In this document: positions 24,727 to 33,871 of the stretch, in pieces
Layout: every line of letters starts with the position of its first letter
Position numbering within the stretch: position 1 is the first letter of the stretch
Assembly: GCA_028278225.1 (NCBI GenBank)
Contig: JANQEU010000021.1
Span: 1 to 51,239, forward strand
Source of the DNA: Cyclobacteriaceae bacterium
GTDB taxonomy: Bacteria; Bacteroidota; Bacteroidia; Cytophagales; Cyclobacteriaceae
Length of the DNA: 51,239 bases
Direction of reading: 5' to 3'
The notes under the pieces: model-generated
What the model saw: the letters and a program-made list of their open reading frames with translations, nothing else
The model's database searches: none
Told to the model about the DNA's origin: nothing
Position numbers and translations under genes: made by a program

Positions 24727-25905
24727 ATGAATAAACTCCCCCGGAATGTTTGGATACTCACCATAGCTCAGGCATTGATGATGTCCGTCAACTCCCTGGT
24801 CGTTTTTGTCGGTGGGATTGTCGGCGCCAAGATCGCCCCCGTTGAGAAACTGGCCACACTGCCGGTAGCATGCGGTGTTATCGGCACTGCGGTTGTAGTA
24901 GTGCCTGTGACAGCACTTATGAAAAGAACAGGCAGGAGAAGATCTTTTATTCTCATTGCCGCTTATTCCGTAATAGTAGCCTTGCTCGCAGGGTACAGTA
25001 TTCATATACATTCTTTTTACCTGCTTTGTTTTTGCACCTTTCTGTTTGGGGTCACAAGTGCATGTGTCATGCAGTTTCGGTTTGCGGCTATGGAAAGCGT
25101 CAAGGTGGAACATATCCCAAAAGCGGCATCAAGTGTTTTATTGGGAGGTATTGCAGCTGCTTTCATCGGACCTGAGACCGCGCTGCTTGGAAAGGATCTT
25201 TTTCAGGTCGAATATGCCGGATCTTTCGTGCTGCTCTCCGTATTGTTCACCATTGCGCTGCTGATCATCCGAAATTTCAGAAACCCCGAGATCAAAGAAT
25301 CAAAATATGATGTCAACCCCAGATCTCTTGGCGTTATTTCGAAGCAACGTGTTTTTTGGGTGGCCATTTCCAGCGCAGCAGTGGGATACACTGTGATGAG
25401 TTTCATTATGACAGCTACTCCCGTAAGTATGCACGTATTGGATGGTCACGCTCTTCACAACACCAAGTGGGTTATCCAAAGTCACATTGTCGCCATGTTT
25501 CTACCATCACTGGTGACTGCCAGGATAATCGACAAGATCGGACTAAAAAACCTCATGATAACAGGCATTACCGCATATTTGGTCTGTATTGGAATAGCTT
25601 TTTCCGGGCACCAGCTAGGCAATTACTGGGTATCCCTCATTCTATTGGGTATAGGTTGGAATTTCCTTTTTATTGGAGGTACTACACTGCTGCCACAGTC
25701 ATACCGGCCGGAAGAGCGATTTAAGGTTCAGGCTATAAATGAATTTTTGGTTTTCGGTACGCAGGCCGTTGCCTCATTATCCGCAGGATGGTTTGTCTTT
25801 GCGATGGGTTGGGAAGCGATATTACTGTCGACACTTCCTGTAATATTGTTTCAGCTTTTAATAGTGTTCAAGTGGAAATATGCCAGGGGATCGTTGGGCA
25901 ATTAA
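24727..25905 (+). CDS. MFS transporter
   Basis: The 392-residue protein has about twelve hydrophobic helices and a central cytosolic linker near RNFRNPEIKESKYDVNPRS. LMKRTGRRRSFIL between helices 2 and 3 is the MFS A-motif area, and IIDKIGLKNLMITG is its counterpart in the second half. The short N-terminus (MNKLPRNVWILTIAQALMMS) enters the first helix directly. The direction and substrate are unknown; the pattern fits the Bacteroidota/proteobacterial MFS group with a GGxxxAAxxGPE helix (GGIAAAFIGPETALLG). It follows the serine hydrolase by 87 bp. Confidence 0.85.
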   Translation: MNKLPRNVWILTIAQALMMSVNSLVVFVGGIVGAKIAPVEKLATLPVACGVIGTAVVVVPVTALMKRTGRRRSFILIAAYSVIVALLAGYSIHIHSFYLLCFCTFLFGVTSACVMQFRFAAMESVKVEHIPKAASSVLLGGIAAAFIGPETALLGKDLFQVEYAGSFVLLSVLFTIALLIIRNFRNPEIKESKYDVNPRSLGVISKQRVFWVAISSAAVGYTVMSFIMTATPVSMHVLDGHALHNTKWVIQSHIVAMFLPSLVTARIIDKIGLKNLMITGITAYLVCIGIAFSGHQLGNYWVSLILLGIGWNFLFIGGTTLLPQSYRPEERFKVQAINEFLVFGTQAVASLSAGWFVFAMGWEAILLSTLPVILFQLLIVFKWKYARGSLGN

Positions 25906-26013
25906 TCATGCGCTGATTTACCCCTGGAAAACAGAATTCTCGGATTCAATGCAATCCTGTTCACGGAAATCTATAAATTCAGCGCCTGATTACTGATCAC
26001 ACAAAACACCGGA

Positions 26014-27003
26014 ATGAAAACCAGAAGAAATTTCATTAAATCCTCCGCATTTGGAGCAATGGGCGTGATAACGACATCGGCCTGCAGCTCCGAAAAAAAC
26101 AACCCTCCGAGAGCTACTGAAAATTTGGTAAGAAAACCTACAGTGATCTCTACATGGAACCATGGAATGCAGTCCAATGAGGCATCATGGAAGATCATTG
26201 AAAGTAATGGAACTGCATTGGACGCCGTCGAATCCGGCGTGCGGGTGGTGGAGTCGGACCCGACCGGTCACTCTGTGGGTATCGGAGGCGCACCTGATCG
26301 CGATGGGAAGGTAACCCTGGATGCGTGTATCATGAATCACCAAAATAAATGTGGGGCTGTCGCTTTTTTGGAAAATATCGAAAACCCTGTCACAGTTGCA
26401 CGAAAAGTCATGGAGGAAACGCCTCATGTGATGCTTGTTGGCGAAGGGGCTTATCGTTTTGCCCGTGAACAGGGGATCCCGCATCAAAACTTACTGACAG
26501 CAGAATCAGAGAAAATGTGGAAAGAGTGGCTAAAGACATCACAGTACGAACCTGAAATTAATGTAGAGAACCATGATACGATAGGGGCACTGGCATTAGA
26601 CCGGTTTGGTAATTTGGCCGGAGCTTGTACGACGAGTGGTATGGCCTACAAAATGCGGGGAAGGGTTGGTGATTCCCCGATCATTGGTGCCGGCCTTTTT
26701 GTCGACAATGAGGTGGGTGCTGCATGTGCTACCGGACTGGGTGAGGCCATTGTCAGGGTGGCAGGCAGCGCCGTCGCGGTCGAGTTGATGCGGGCGGGAA
26801 AATCCCCACAGGATGCATGTGAAGAAGTGATCAACAGGATCATGGAAAAGCATGACGACCTGGAAAACATTCAGGTGGGTCTGTTAGCCCTTGACAAGTT
26901 TGGTAATGTGGGAGCCCACAGTATCTACGAAAACTTCAACTATGCCCTGACAAGACAAGACCGGCATGAGTTGGTTGACTCACCATTCAAAATATCATAC
27001 TAG
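26014..27003 (+). CDS. Glycosylasparaginase-like Ntn hydrolase
   Basis: The 329-residue protein starts with a twin-arginine-type signal (MKTRRNFIKSSAFGAMG), implying folded export. The Ntn asparaginase-2 family is clear: STWNHGMQSNEASW, SGVRVVESDPTGHSVGIGG, DGKVTLDACIMN, and the autocleavage point ENHDTIGALALD with Thr189 as the new N-terminal nucleophile. MRGRVGDSPIIGAGLFVDNE and GAACATGLGEAIVR are the substrate-site motifs of N4-(beta-N-acetylglucosaminyl)-L-asparaginase. It should split the asparagine-GlcNAc bond of glycopeptides or act on isoaspartyl peptides. It is alone in its transcript as far as can be seen. Confidence 0.9.
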   Translation: MKTRRNFIKSSAFGAMGVITTSACSSEKNNPPRATENLVRKPTVISTWNHGMQSNEASWKIIESNGTALDAVESGVRVVESDPTGHSVGIGGAPDRDGKVTLDACIMNHQNKCGAVAFLENIENPVTVARKVMEETPHVMLVGEGAYRFAREQGIPHQNLLTAESEKMWKEWLKTSQYEPEINVENHDTIGALALDRFGNLAGACTTSGMAYKMRGRVGDSPIIGAGLFVDNEVGAACATGLGEAIVRVAGSAVAVELMRAGKSPQDACEEVINRIMEKHDDLENIQVGLLALDKFGNVGAHSIYENFNYALTRQDRHELVDSPFKISY

Positions 27004-27175
27004 TGTTCAATTACTCACTTCTGCTGTTTTTACAGGATTTGCTCCGTGAACGGACAATTGATTCAATCGCTTTTTTTTCAGAAAAAGAGTCAAAGATCTC
27101 TATTGCAGCATTTGACATGTTTATTCGGATAGCTGGCTTATAACTCCTTAAAAGACACCGCCAGTACAATATCCA

Positions 27176-27206
27176 TTGACCTTGTTTAGGGGTTTACCTA
27201 CATTTG
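27176..27206 (+). promoter_or_regulatory. Bacteroidota-type promoter
   Basis: TTG at 27176-27178 and TACATTTG at 27199-27206 are separated by 20 nt, the same spacing as at 3090-3120. The -7 box fits TAnnTTTG exactly. It would drive the serine hydrolase gene that starts at ATG 27270, giving a leader of about 55 nt. Confidence 0.65.
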
Positions 27207-27269
27207 ATTGATCACCCTTTGATCCAATTGTCATTACAAGTGTGTTCTAATCAATTCAATCCAATCAAT

Positions 27270-28706
27270 ATGAAGAAGTATTCAATTGCCTTATTTGCCT
27301 CTTTGATGACCCTTGCGGCCTTTTCACAAGAAAGCAAGAAAGATTATACCGAAGCCATTCAGCTAATAGAAGTTTGGCTGGAAGCACAAAAAGATTTCGA
27401 GAACCTCCCGGGAATTTCCGCAATTGTGGTAAAGGACCAGGAAGTACTTTGGAAAGGGGCTTTTGGTAAAGCAAACATAGAGGGAGATGTGGATGCTGAA
27501 TCATCAACCTTGTACAGTATCTGCTCGATTTCCAAGTTATTTACATCTGTTGGGATCATGAAGCTGTATGACGAAGGGAAACTGCGTCTTGATGATAAAG
27601 TAGACGATTTGTTGCCGTGGTATGATCTGGAGCAGCAATTTCCGGAAAGTGGTCCGATCACAGTCAGATCCCTGTTGACCCACTCTTCGGGACTGCCAAG
27701 AGAGTCTGCCCATCCTTACTGGACGGGTCCTGATTTCCCGTTTCCCACCAGCGATGAGATCAGAGCCAAATTAGGCGATCAAAAAACGTTGTATCCATCC
27801 TCAACATACTTTCAGTATAGTAACCTGGGTCTGACATTACTCGGTGAAATTATAGAAGAGGTATCAGGAAAAAGTTATGATGACTATGTGCAGCAAAACA
27901 TATTGGACCCGCTAGGCCTCAAAAGTACGAGGACAGAACTGCCGGAGAGTCTTCTCGGTTCCGGGCTTTCCATGGGATACAGCGCGCGCGCAAGGTCCGG
28001 GAGCAGGGAAAAAGTAAACTTCTTTCAAGCCAAAGGCATAAAAGCTGCCGCCGGCTTCTCATCAAATGTTGAAGATCTGGGAAAATTCGCATCGTGGCAA
28101 TTCAGATTATTGGATAGCACGATAACTGAGGTTTTAAAGCCCTCAACCCTGAAATACATGCACGGAGTGCACTGGACAGATCCGGATTTCGGCACTACAT
28201 GGGGACTGGGTTTTGTGGTATTCAAGGGAAATGGCGGAACGAAGACGGTAGGTCACGGTGGCAGCTGCCCCGGATACCGCTCCACATTGCGCATTGAGCC
28301 GAAAAGCGAGACGGCATTTGCCGTGATGATCAACGCAAGCGGTACTAATCCCGGAAAATACGCGAGAGAGATATCAAAAATTATCGGCAAAGTGAAGCCG
28401 GTGAAGGATGATGATAATGAGAAACCTTCCGTGAACCTGGAAGATTTTGTTGGCTACTATAATTCACAGCCCTGGTGGAGTGAATCCTACATCGGCACCT
28501 GGGAGGGTAAACTCGTATCCATTGGGCTGCCATCTGATTCGCCGAGTGAATCCATGACCTTTTACAAACATATTGAGGGAGATACATTCAGGAGAGTTCG
28601 TGATGATGACGAATTGGGAGAAGAACTGAACTTCGTCAGAGATGATAAAGGAAAGGTGATCCGAAGGGAAAGCCATGGGAATTATTCAGCTAAGATTGAC
28701 AGATAG
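27270..28706 (+). CDS. Secreted serine hydrolase, class C beta-lactamase family
   Basis: The ATG at 27270 opens a signal peptide (MKKYSIALFASLMTLAAFSQ); the earlier in-frame start would precede it, so 478 residues is preferred. Active-site motifs are SISK at 86-89 (LYSICSISKLFTSVG), YSN at 183-185, and HGG in VGHGGSCPGY. The catalytic domain ends at about 370, and the remaining 100 residues (from EKPSVNLEDFVGYYNSQPWW) form a lipocalin-like C-terminal domain that often follows these esterase/peptidase domains. It is more distant from the other serine hydrolase here (23518) than a recent duplicate would be. Substrate unknown. Confidence 0.9.
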   Translation: MKKYSIALFASLMTLAAFSQESKKDYTEAIQLIEVWLEAQKDFENLPGISAIVVKDQEVLWKGAFGKANIEGDVDAESSTLYSICSISKLFTSVGIMKLYDEGKLRLDDKVDDLLPWYDLEQQFPESGPITVRSLLTHSSGLPRESAHPYWTGPDFPFPTSDEIRAKLGDQKTLYPSSTYFQYSNLGLTLLGEIIEEVSGKSYDDYVQQNILDPLGLKSTRTELPESLLGSGLSMGYSARARSGSREKVNFFQAKGIKAAAGFSSNVEDLGKFASWQFRLLDSTITEVLKPSTLKYMHGVHWTDPDFGTTWGLGFVVFKGNGGTKTVGHGGSCPGYRSTLRIEPKSETAFAVMINASGTNPGKYAREISKIIGKVKPVKDDDNEKPSVNLEDFVGYYNSQPWWSESYIGTWEGKLVSIGLPSDSPSESMTFYKHIEGDTFRRVRDDDELGEELNFVRDDKGKVIRRESHGNYSAKIDR

Positions 28707-28826
28707 GTCAATTTTCTTCGTTTAAACGCCTTAAACTGCTTTTTGTCAACTATCTTGATGAGTTAACGCATTTAGCAGAAAATTATAACACTTTTATTTT
28801 GCCCTTCGCGGTAAAAACAGCAAAAA

Positions 28827-29912
28827 ATGGCTAACAACATCTACAGCGTAATTACCGGTACCGGTAATTACATTCCTCCCGTACGCGTGAAGAACGAGGA
28901 CTTCCTCACGAACGAGTTTTATGACAACAGCGGCAGGAAACTGGACAAATCAAATCGCGAGATCATCGACAAGTTTCTTGAAATCACCACCATCTCCGAA
29001 AGGCGTTATGTACCTGAAGATATGGTGACTAGCGATATCGCACATTTTGCGGCTGAGGATGCCATAAAATCCGCCGGTATCGACAAAGAAGAACTCGATT
29101 ATATTATTGTAGCCCATAATTTCGGTGATGTGAGCAGTTGTTCCAGGCAGGTAGATATAGTACCCAGTCTGGCTTCCAGGGTGAAAGCCAAACTCAAAAT
29201 CAAAAACCCGAATGCCGTGGCATATGATTTGCCTTTCGGATGTCCGGGTTGGCTGCAGGGTGTGATCCAGGCAGATTATTTTATTAAATCCGGCGACTCC
29301 AAAAAAGCGCTTGTGATTGGTGCGGAGGTAATATCCAGGGTCTATGATCCTCATGACCGGGACAGCATGCTCTACTCGGATGGTGCCGGAGCTGTCATAT
29401 TGGAAGCAAGAGAAAATGATGCCCCCACCGGAATTTTATGTCATAAAACCAGGTCGGATACCTATGAGTATTCGGAAATGCTCTATATGGGCAAATCCTA
29501 TAAGCTCAGTCACAATAAAAAGGATGATATCTTCCTGAAAATGAATGGGAGAAAACTGTATCAATATGCCCTGGAGCATGTTCCAAAAGCAATAAAAGAC
29601 TGCCTGGAAAAAAGTAAAGTTCCACTGAGTAAGATAAAAAAGGTCCTTATCCATCAGGCAAACGGAAAGATGGATGAAGCCATTTTAAAAAGGCTTTTTG
29701 GGTTGTACAAAATCCTCGACATACCTAAAGACATCATCCCAATGACCATTTCCTGGCTGGGCAATTCATCTGTGGCGACCATCCCGACGTTACTCGACCT
29801 GATACTGAAAGGAAAACTCAAACCACATCAGATAGACTCCGGGGATTACCTTGTTTTCGCTTCCGTGGGTGCGGGGATGAACATCAACACAGTGATCTAT
29901 AAGATGCATTAG
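28827..29912 (+). CDS. 3-oxoacyl-ACP synthase III-like (KAS III) protein
   Basis: The 361-residue protein has the thiolase-fold triad of FabH-like enzymes: Cys139 (FGCPGWLQGV), His276 (VLIHQANGKMDEAI) and Asn313 (WLGNSSVATIPTLLDL). The N-terminal ITGTGNYIPPVRVKNEDF and TTISERRYVPED, SDGAGAVILEA and the FASVGAGMNINTVIY end all fit. Length is about 40 residues over typical FabH, mainly in insertions around 30-45 and 105-130. Many Bacteroidota carry several such paralogues in lipid, flexirubin or beta-ketoacid chemistry, so this is not assigned as the housekeeping fabH. It is followed by a TfoX-N gene at 55 bp. Confidence 0.9.
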   Translation: MANNIYSVITGTGNYIPPVRVKNEDFLTNEFYDNSGRKLDKSNREIIDKFLEITTISERRYVPEDMVTSDIAHFAAEDAIKSAGIDKEELDYIIVAHNFGDVSSCSRQVDIVPSLASRVKAKLKIKNPNAVAYDLPFGCPGWLQGVIQADYFIKSGDSKKALVIGAEVISRVYDPHDRDSMLYSDGAGAVILEARENDAPTGILCHKTRSDTYEYSEMLYMGKSYKLSHNKKDDIFLKMNGRKLYQYALEHVPKAIKDCLEKSKVPLSKIKKVLIHQANGKMDEAILKRLFGLYKILDIPKDIIPMTISWLGNSSVATIPTLLDLILKGKLKPHQIDSGDYLVFASVGAGMNINTVIYKMH

Positions 29913-29967
29913 CATATTGTAAAAAGTCCGGTCTTTGCAGCTCACTTTACTTAATATTGAACTGATT

Positions 29968-30291
29968 ATGGGAGTAAAGGGAGATAAACTAACGAAGGAT
30001 TCCGTAGAAATGACCCGGCTATTGGTCACTAAACTGGAATCAATAGGGAACATCAGCAGCAAAAGAATGTTCGGAGGTCATGGCGTTTTTCACGAAGGCA
30101 AAATGTTCGGTATTGTTGATTCTTCGGGGCAGATCTTTCTGAAAGCCGGTGACAGCAACAGAGAGATGTTCGAAGCCAAAGGATCAAAGCGGCATTTTAA
30201 AATGCCGTATTATTCCGTACCGGATGAGATCCTGAATGATCATGATCAGCTGTTGTCCTGGGCGGGGAAATCCATTGAAATCTCGAAATGA
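29968..30291 (+). CDS. TfoX N-terminal domain protein
   Basis: An earlier start at 29935 is possible; the ATG at 29968 (MGVKGDKLTK) fits the family and gives 107 residues. The domain has MFGGHGVFHEGKMFGIVD, a TfoX/Sxy N-terminal signature, and KRHFKMPYYSVPDEIL near its end. Only the N-terminal half of TfoX is present, which is common in this phylum and unrelated to competence control as far as known. It lies between a KAS III-like gene and the half-size asparaginase, spaced 55-57 bp, possibly one operon. Confidence 0.85.
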   Translation: MGVKGDKLTKDSVEMTRLLVTKLESIGNISSKRMFGGHGVFHEGKMFGIVDSSGQIFLKAGDSNREMFEAKGSKRHFKMPYYSVPDEILNDHDQLLSWAGKSIEISK

Positions 30292-30348
30292 ACGGCGATT
30301 GGTTTCCTAGTATCGAACCGCTTTTGTTGATACACTAAAAGAAATTCC

Positions 30349-30834
30349 GTGAAAATCACTTTTATACAAACCGGCGGTACAATTGACAAAGACTACCCGA
30401 AAACCACAAGAGGGTGGGCCTTCGAGTTCGGAGAACCGGCGGTAGAGCGTGTACTTGAAAAATTGTATCCTTCTTTTGAATATGAAATCATCACTGCCTG
30501 TCAGAAGGACAGCCTTGAAATAACTAATGATGATAGAAAAAATCTTGTTTCAATTATCAATGAACACGGGAACAACAAGTTCATTGTTACCCATGGCACG
30601 GACACAATGATCGAGACGGGACTTTTCCTGGAAACATCAGTCAAAGACAAATTGGTCATTATCACCGGCGCCAGATTGCCGGAACGATTTTCGAATTCTG
30701 ATGCCCCCATAAATATTGGTGGGGCCATTGCCGCAGCCAACACACTGAAGAAGGGGGTTTACATTTCAATGTCGGGTATTGTCAAATCCAGCGATGAAAT
30801 TAAACGTGACATGGAAACCGGAAAATTCTACTAG
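30349..30834 (+). CDS. Stand-alone asparaginase N-terminal domain protein
   Basis: The 161-residue protein starts at a GTG. ITFIQTGGTIDKDYPK carries the first catalytic Thr motif of type I/II asparaginases and FIVTHGTDTMIETG the second (TxGTDT), but the protein ends after the N-terminal Rossmann-like domain (GIVKSSDEIKRDMETGKFY), about half the usual 330 residues. No C-terminal domain is encoded downstream in any frame I can recognise; the next gene is on the other strand 17 bp later. Stand-alone domains of this kind exist in databases as a distinct family, so this may be a whole protein rather than a truncation. Confidence 0.8.
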   Translation: MKITFIQTGGTIDKDYPKTTRGWAFEFGEPAVERVLEKLYPSFEYEIITACQKDSLEITNDDRKNLVSIINEHGNNKFIVTHGTDTMIETGLFLETSVKDKLVIITGARLPERFSNSDAPINIGGAIAAANTLKKGVYISMSGIVKSSDEIKRDMETGKFY

Positions 30835-30851
30835 TCCGGTATTGACAATGA

Positions 30852-31253
30852 CTATTTCACCTTTTTGAAGCGCTGAGTTTCATAGCAGGAGTCATTGTCA
30901 GGATCGACAAATGAAAAAATATCCTCCTCAATATAGAATGTCAGGTTTTGCGATTGATCGTCATTCAGTATGATCGAATTCCCCCGGACTTTGTAGGTCC
31001 CCTTCATATCCTCCTTGTCACCCTCGTACATAAGCATCGTTCCATCCGGGTAAAAAATTAATCCGGCGTTGGCGGCACACGCTTCAACTTTATTCAAATC
31101 CGGGTCGTCACAGTTTTCAGTTACTATTTCGAAACATTTCCAATTTCCGATCAGCCGGTCTTCTGCTTTGCCCTGACCGGCAACTTCATGGCTTGTCGCT
31201 AAAGTGAAAACAAATACGCAAATAATTGAATATACACTTAACCTTGCTTTCAT
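30852..31253 (-). CDS. Exported lipocalin-like protein
   Basis: The 133-residue protein has a signal peptide (MKARLSVYSIICVFVFTLATS). A small lipocalin-like barrel follows: DRLIGNWKCFEIVTEN, AGLIFYPDGTMLMYEGDKED, MKGTYKVRGNSIILNDDQ and FSFVDPDNDSCYETQRFKK. The LIGNWK start and DGTM turn are common to small Bacteroidota lipocalin-like proteins. Four Cys residues could form disulfides. The function is unknown. It converges on the half-asparaginase with a 17-bp gap. Confidence 0.65.
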   Translation of the reverse strand: MKARLSVYSIICVFVFTLATSHEVAGQGKAEDRLIGNWKCFEIVTENCDDPDLNKVEACAANAGLIFYPDGTMLMYEGDKEDMKGTYKVRGNSIILNDDQSQNLTFYIEEDIFSFVDPDNDSCYETQRFKKVK

Positions 31254-31449
31254 GTTTTTAGGTTGTTATTCACAGGTTATTCAGGTCACAGAACTGGCTT
31301 CTGCGTATCCACCCATAATTTACAACGATGTGATCTCCTTATATTTTATAAACATGTAAATTTCCTTCCTATGTCTAGTTTATTATTGAAATAATTACAT
31401 TGTTTTTCAAATTTTCCAATTTAAACTACATAATTTGGCGACAGGCTTG

Positions 31450-32133
31450 ATGAATAAACACACAATTTTTTTCCTTTTCTTACTGGCTTTCTCCTGCTCG
31501 CGTAATAAAAACGATTTGCCGGAGGGGTTTGTTTATCTGAAAGAACATATTCCGGATATTGTTATCGATTTGAGATATTTTTCTTCAGATAATTTCATCG
31601 GAGATACCATTGATGGATATGAATCCGGGAATTGCATTATCAGCTATGATGCGGCTGTGGCATTAACAAAAGTGCAAAAGGAGTTGAATGAACAAGGTTT
31701 AGGCTTGAAGGTTTTTGACGCTTACAGACCTCAGACTGCTGTCAATCACTTTGTTCGGTGGGCCGAGGATTTAGGAGATACCACAATGAAAGCCAGATAT
31801 TATCCGGAGGAAAAGAAAAGTCAGCTATTTGAAAAAGGATACATAGCCTCCAGGTCAGGCCATACCCGGGGAAGTACTGTAGATCTGACCATTGTATATC
31901 TCGAAGGAAATGATGCGGGAAAGGAAATGCACATGGGTACGCCCTGGGATTATTTCAGCACAAGGTCATGGCCATCCAGCGATAGTGTTACACCGGCCCA
32001 AAAGGAAAACAGGATGCTCCTGAGAAATGTAATGGTGAAATACGGCTTCAGGCCCCTGACCGAGGAATGGTGGCATTTTACATTGGAAGATGAGCCCTTT
32101 CCGGATACATATTTCGATTTCCCGGTAAAATAA
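31450..32133 (+). CDS. D-Ala-D-Ala dipeptidase (VanX/DdpX, M15D)
   Basis: An in-frame TTG is at 31435, but the ATG at 31450 gives a lipoprotein signal (MNKHTIFFLFLLAFSC, Cys16; 227 residues). The M15D zinc site is complete: SRSGHTRGSTVDLTI gives His138 and Asp145, and EEWWHF gives the base Glu206 and third ligand His209. Arg93 in FDAYRPQT is the conserved substrate Arg. The enzyme should split D-Ala-D-Ala in the periplasm, recycling peptidoglycan peptides. No vanH/vanA ligase or VanRS pair is next to it, so a resistance role is unlikely. Confidence 0.93.
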   Translation: MNKHTIFFLFLLAFSCSRNKNDLPEGFVYLKEHIPDIVIDLRYFSSDNFIGDTIDGYESGNCIISYDAAVALTKVQKELNEQGLGLKVFDAYRPQTAVNHFVRWAEDLGDTTMKARYYPEEKKSQLFEKGYIASRSGHTRGSTVDLTIVYLEGNDAGKEMHMGTPWDYFSTRSWPSSDSVTPAQKENRMLLRNVMVKYGFRPLTEEWWHFTLEDEPFPDTYFDFPVK

Positions 32134-32170
32134 TTGGCATTCAGCTTATATTTCATCAAATGTTCGAATT

Positions 32171-32380
32171 ATGAAAGACCAATACACAACCGGAATATGG
32201 CTGGCTATGGGTGCAGGTATCGGTGTAGCACTAGGTACCACATTTGGGGCAGTCTTTGGTAATGTAGGTTTAGGTGTTGGAATGGGTGTGTCCATCGGTG
32301 CGGGAATCGGAGTTGCCATAGGCGCAATAATTAGTAGCTTGAAGGAGCATAATGAAGGACGGGAAGAGCAGAAAAATTAG
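32171..32380 (+). CDS. Small glycine-zipper membrane protein
   Basis: The 69-residue protein is almost one long glycine-rich hydrophobic stretch (about residues 8-56): repeated GxxxG spacings such as GAGIGVALGTTFGAVFG, then GVGMGVSIGAGIGVAIGAII, and a polar charged tail (KEHNEGREEQKN). It probably forms two packed helices in the membrane. Similar short 'glycine zipper' proteins are common in Bacteroidota with no known function. It starts 37 bp after the dipeptidase stop. A near-consensus TATATTTC lies just upstream. Confidence 0.75.
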   Translation: MKDQYTTGIWLAMGAGIGVALGTTFGAVFGNVGLGVGMGVSIGAGIGVAIGAIISSLKEHNEGREEQKN

Positions 32381-32440
32381 CCGGACATACTTTTTTTCCA
32401 GTTGTTATTACACCTCAGCATTCGACCTTAATTTAGCCGG

Positions 32441-33871
32441 ATGCAGTCCACTAATGAAAAAGAAAGCTTCCGCTTTACGGCGGGAGAAATGAAAGAAATC
32501 GGGTACAAAGTAATTGATTCCATAGTTGACCATTACACCAATCTGGATGAGAAGCGTGTCCACAATCTAAAACGAAAAGAAGAGCTCCGTCCTTATTTCG
32601 ACACGGAAATACCTGTAAGAGGCACCGATCCACTTGACATGATTGATCACTTAAACCAGCACGCGTTTTCCAACATTATGCATACAGATCATCCCAGGTT
32701 TTACTCGTTTATACCCGCACCGACAAATTATATAAGCGCGATGGCGGATGCACTGGCAGCAGGATACAATGTCTTTGCCGGTCATTGGATGTCAGGATCG
32801 AGTGCCTCTGAAATTGAAAATATCACCATCGACTGGCTGTTGAAACTTTGCGGGTTTCCTGAAAGTGGTGGAGGAATATTCGTCAGTGGCGGATCTGTCG
32901 CCAATCTAATGGCTATCGTAACCGCCCGGAATACAAAATTGAAAGGAGGCGAGCAGGGAGCAGTATATTTTTCGGAGCAGACGCACTCCTCACTCACGAA
33001 AGATCTTCGAATACTTGGCATTAGCAAAGAATATCAGCGTCCCCTTGCAGTTGACAAAGACCTGAAAATTGATATAAAAGAACTGCGAAAAACCATACAG
33101 GAAGACCTGAATAGTGGATTGAAACCACTGATGATCGTCGGTAATGCCGGGACGACGAATACAGGAGCCGTAGATCCGTTAAATGAGCTATCCAAAGTCG
33201 CAAAACAATATGACCTGTGGTTTCATGTAGACGGCGCCTACGGGGCTGCTTCGATTGTCACGGACTATGGCAAAAACGCGCTGCGTGGCATGGAGCTTGC
33301 TGACTCGCTCACACTTGACCCTCACAAATGGTGGTTTCAGACCTTTGAGATAGGCTGTTTACTGGTGAGAAAAGAAAGCCACCTTTTCAACGCGTTCAGT
33401 ACGTCAGCAGAGTATCTGGAAGACACCAAAAGTCCGCTACCATCGGAAAAAAACTACTATGACTACGGCATTCAGCTAACCCGCTCATTCCGGGCGCTAA
33501 AATTTTACATGTCAATGAAAGTCTACGGGTTGGATCTTTTCAGAAAATCCATAAAGAAGGGGATTGAAATGGCGGAATATGTAGAGAGAATGCTGAGAAG
33601 GAATCCCGACTGGAAAATAATAAGTCCCGCACAGATGGGAATTGTCAATTTCCAATACCAGCCCGATGGTGTTGGTGACGAAGGTGCAAATGAACTTTCT
33701 AAAAGGATATCGGAGCAGGTGCTTCAGGATGGCTATGCCCTGATCATTACTACCAAAATCAAAAACAGGACCGTCCTCAGAATGTGTCCAATTCATCCGG
33801 AATTGACCAGGGAGGAGATTGACGAGACGATCCGGAGGATGGAGCATTTTGGTAAGGAATTAGTTGATTAG
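32441..33871 (+). CDS. PLP-dependent group II decarboxylase
   Basis: The 476-residue protein has the aromatic-L-amino-acid/glutamate decarboxylase fold: GIFVSGGSVANLMAIVTARN, EQTHSS with His182 for PLP stacking, VGNAGTTNTGAVDPL, the HVDGAYGAA motif with Asp264 pairing to the PLP nitrogen, and DPHKWWFQ with the Schiff-base Lys296. The N-terminus (DHPRFYSFIPAPTNYISAMAD) fits the substrate-side region. Length is typical. Relatives decarboxylate Tyr, DOPA, Trp or related acids; the exact amine product is not predictable. It is cytoplasmic. The last codons lie in the 33856-33941 inverted repeat. Confidence 0.92.
   Translation: MQSTNEKESFRFTAGEMKEIGYKVIDSIVDHYTNLDEKRVHNLKRKEELRPYFDTEIPVRGTDPLDMIDHLNQHAFSNIMHTDHPRFYSFIPAPTNYISAMADALAAGYNVFAGHWMSGSSASEIENITIDWLLKLCGFPESGGGIFVSGGSVANLMAIVTARNTKLKGGEQGAVYFSEQTHSSLTKDLRILGISKEYQRPLAVDKDLKIDIKELRKTIQEDLNSGLKPLMIVGNAGTTNTGAVDPLNELSKVAKQYDLWFHVDGAYGAASIVTDYGKNALRGMELADSLTLDPHKWWFQTFEIGCLLVRKESHLFNAFSTSAEYLEDTKSPLPSEKNYYDYGIQLTRSFRALKFYMSMKVYGLDLFRKSIKKGIEMAEYVERMLRRNPDWKIISPAQMGIVNFQYQPDGVGDEGANELSKRISEQVLQDGYALIITTKIKNRTVLRMCPIHPELTREEIDETIRRMEHFGKELVD

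Noticed and set aside
31450-32133. Vancomycin resistance cluster
   Set aside because: Only the VanX-like dipeptidase is present; there is no D-Ala-D-Lac ligase, dehydrogenase or linked sensor pair.
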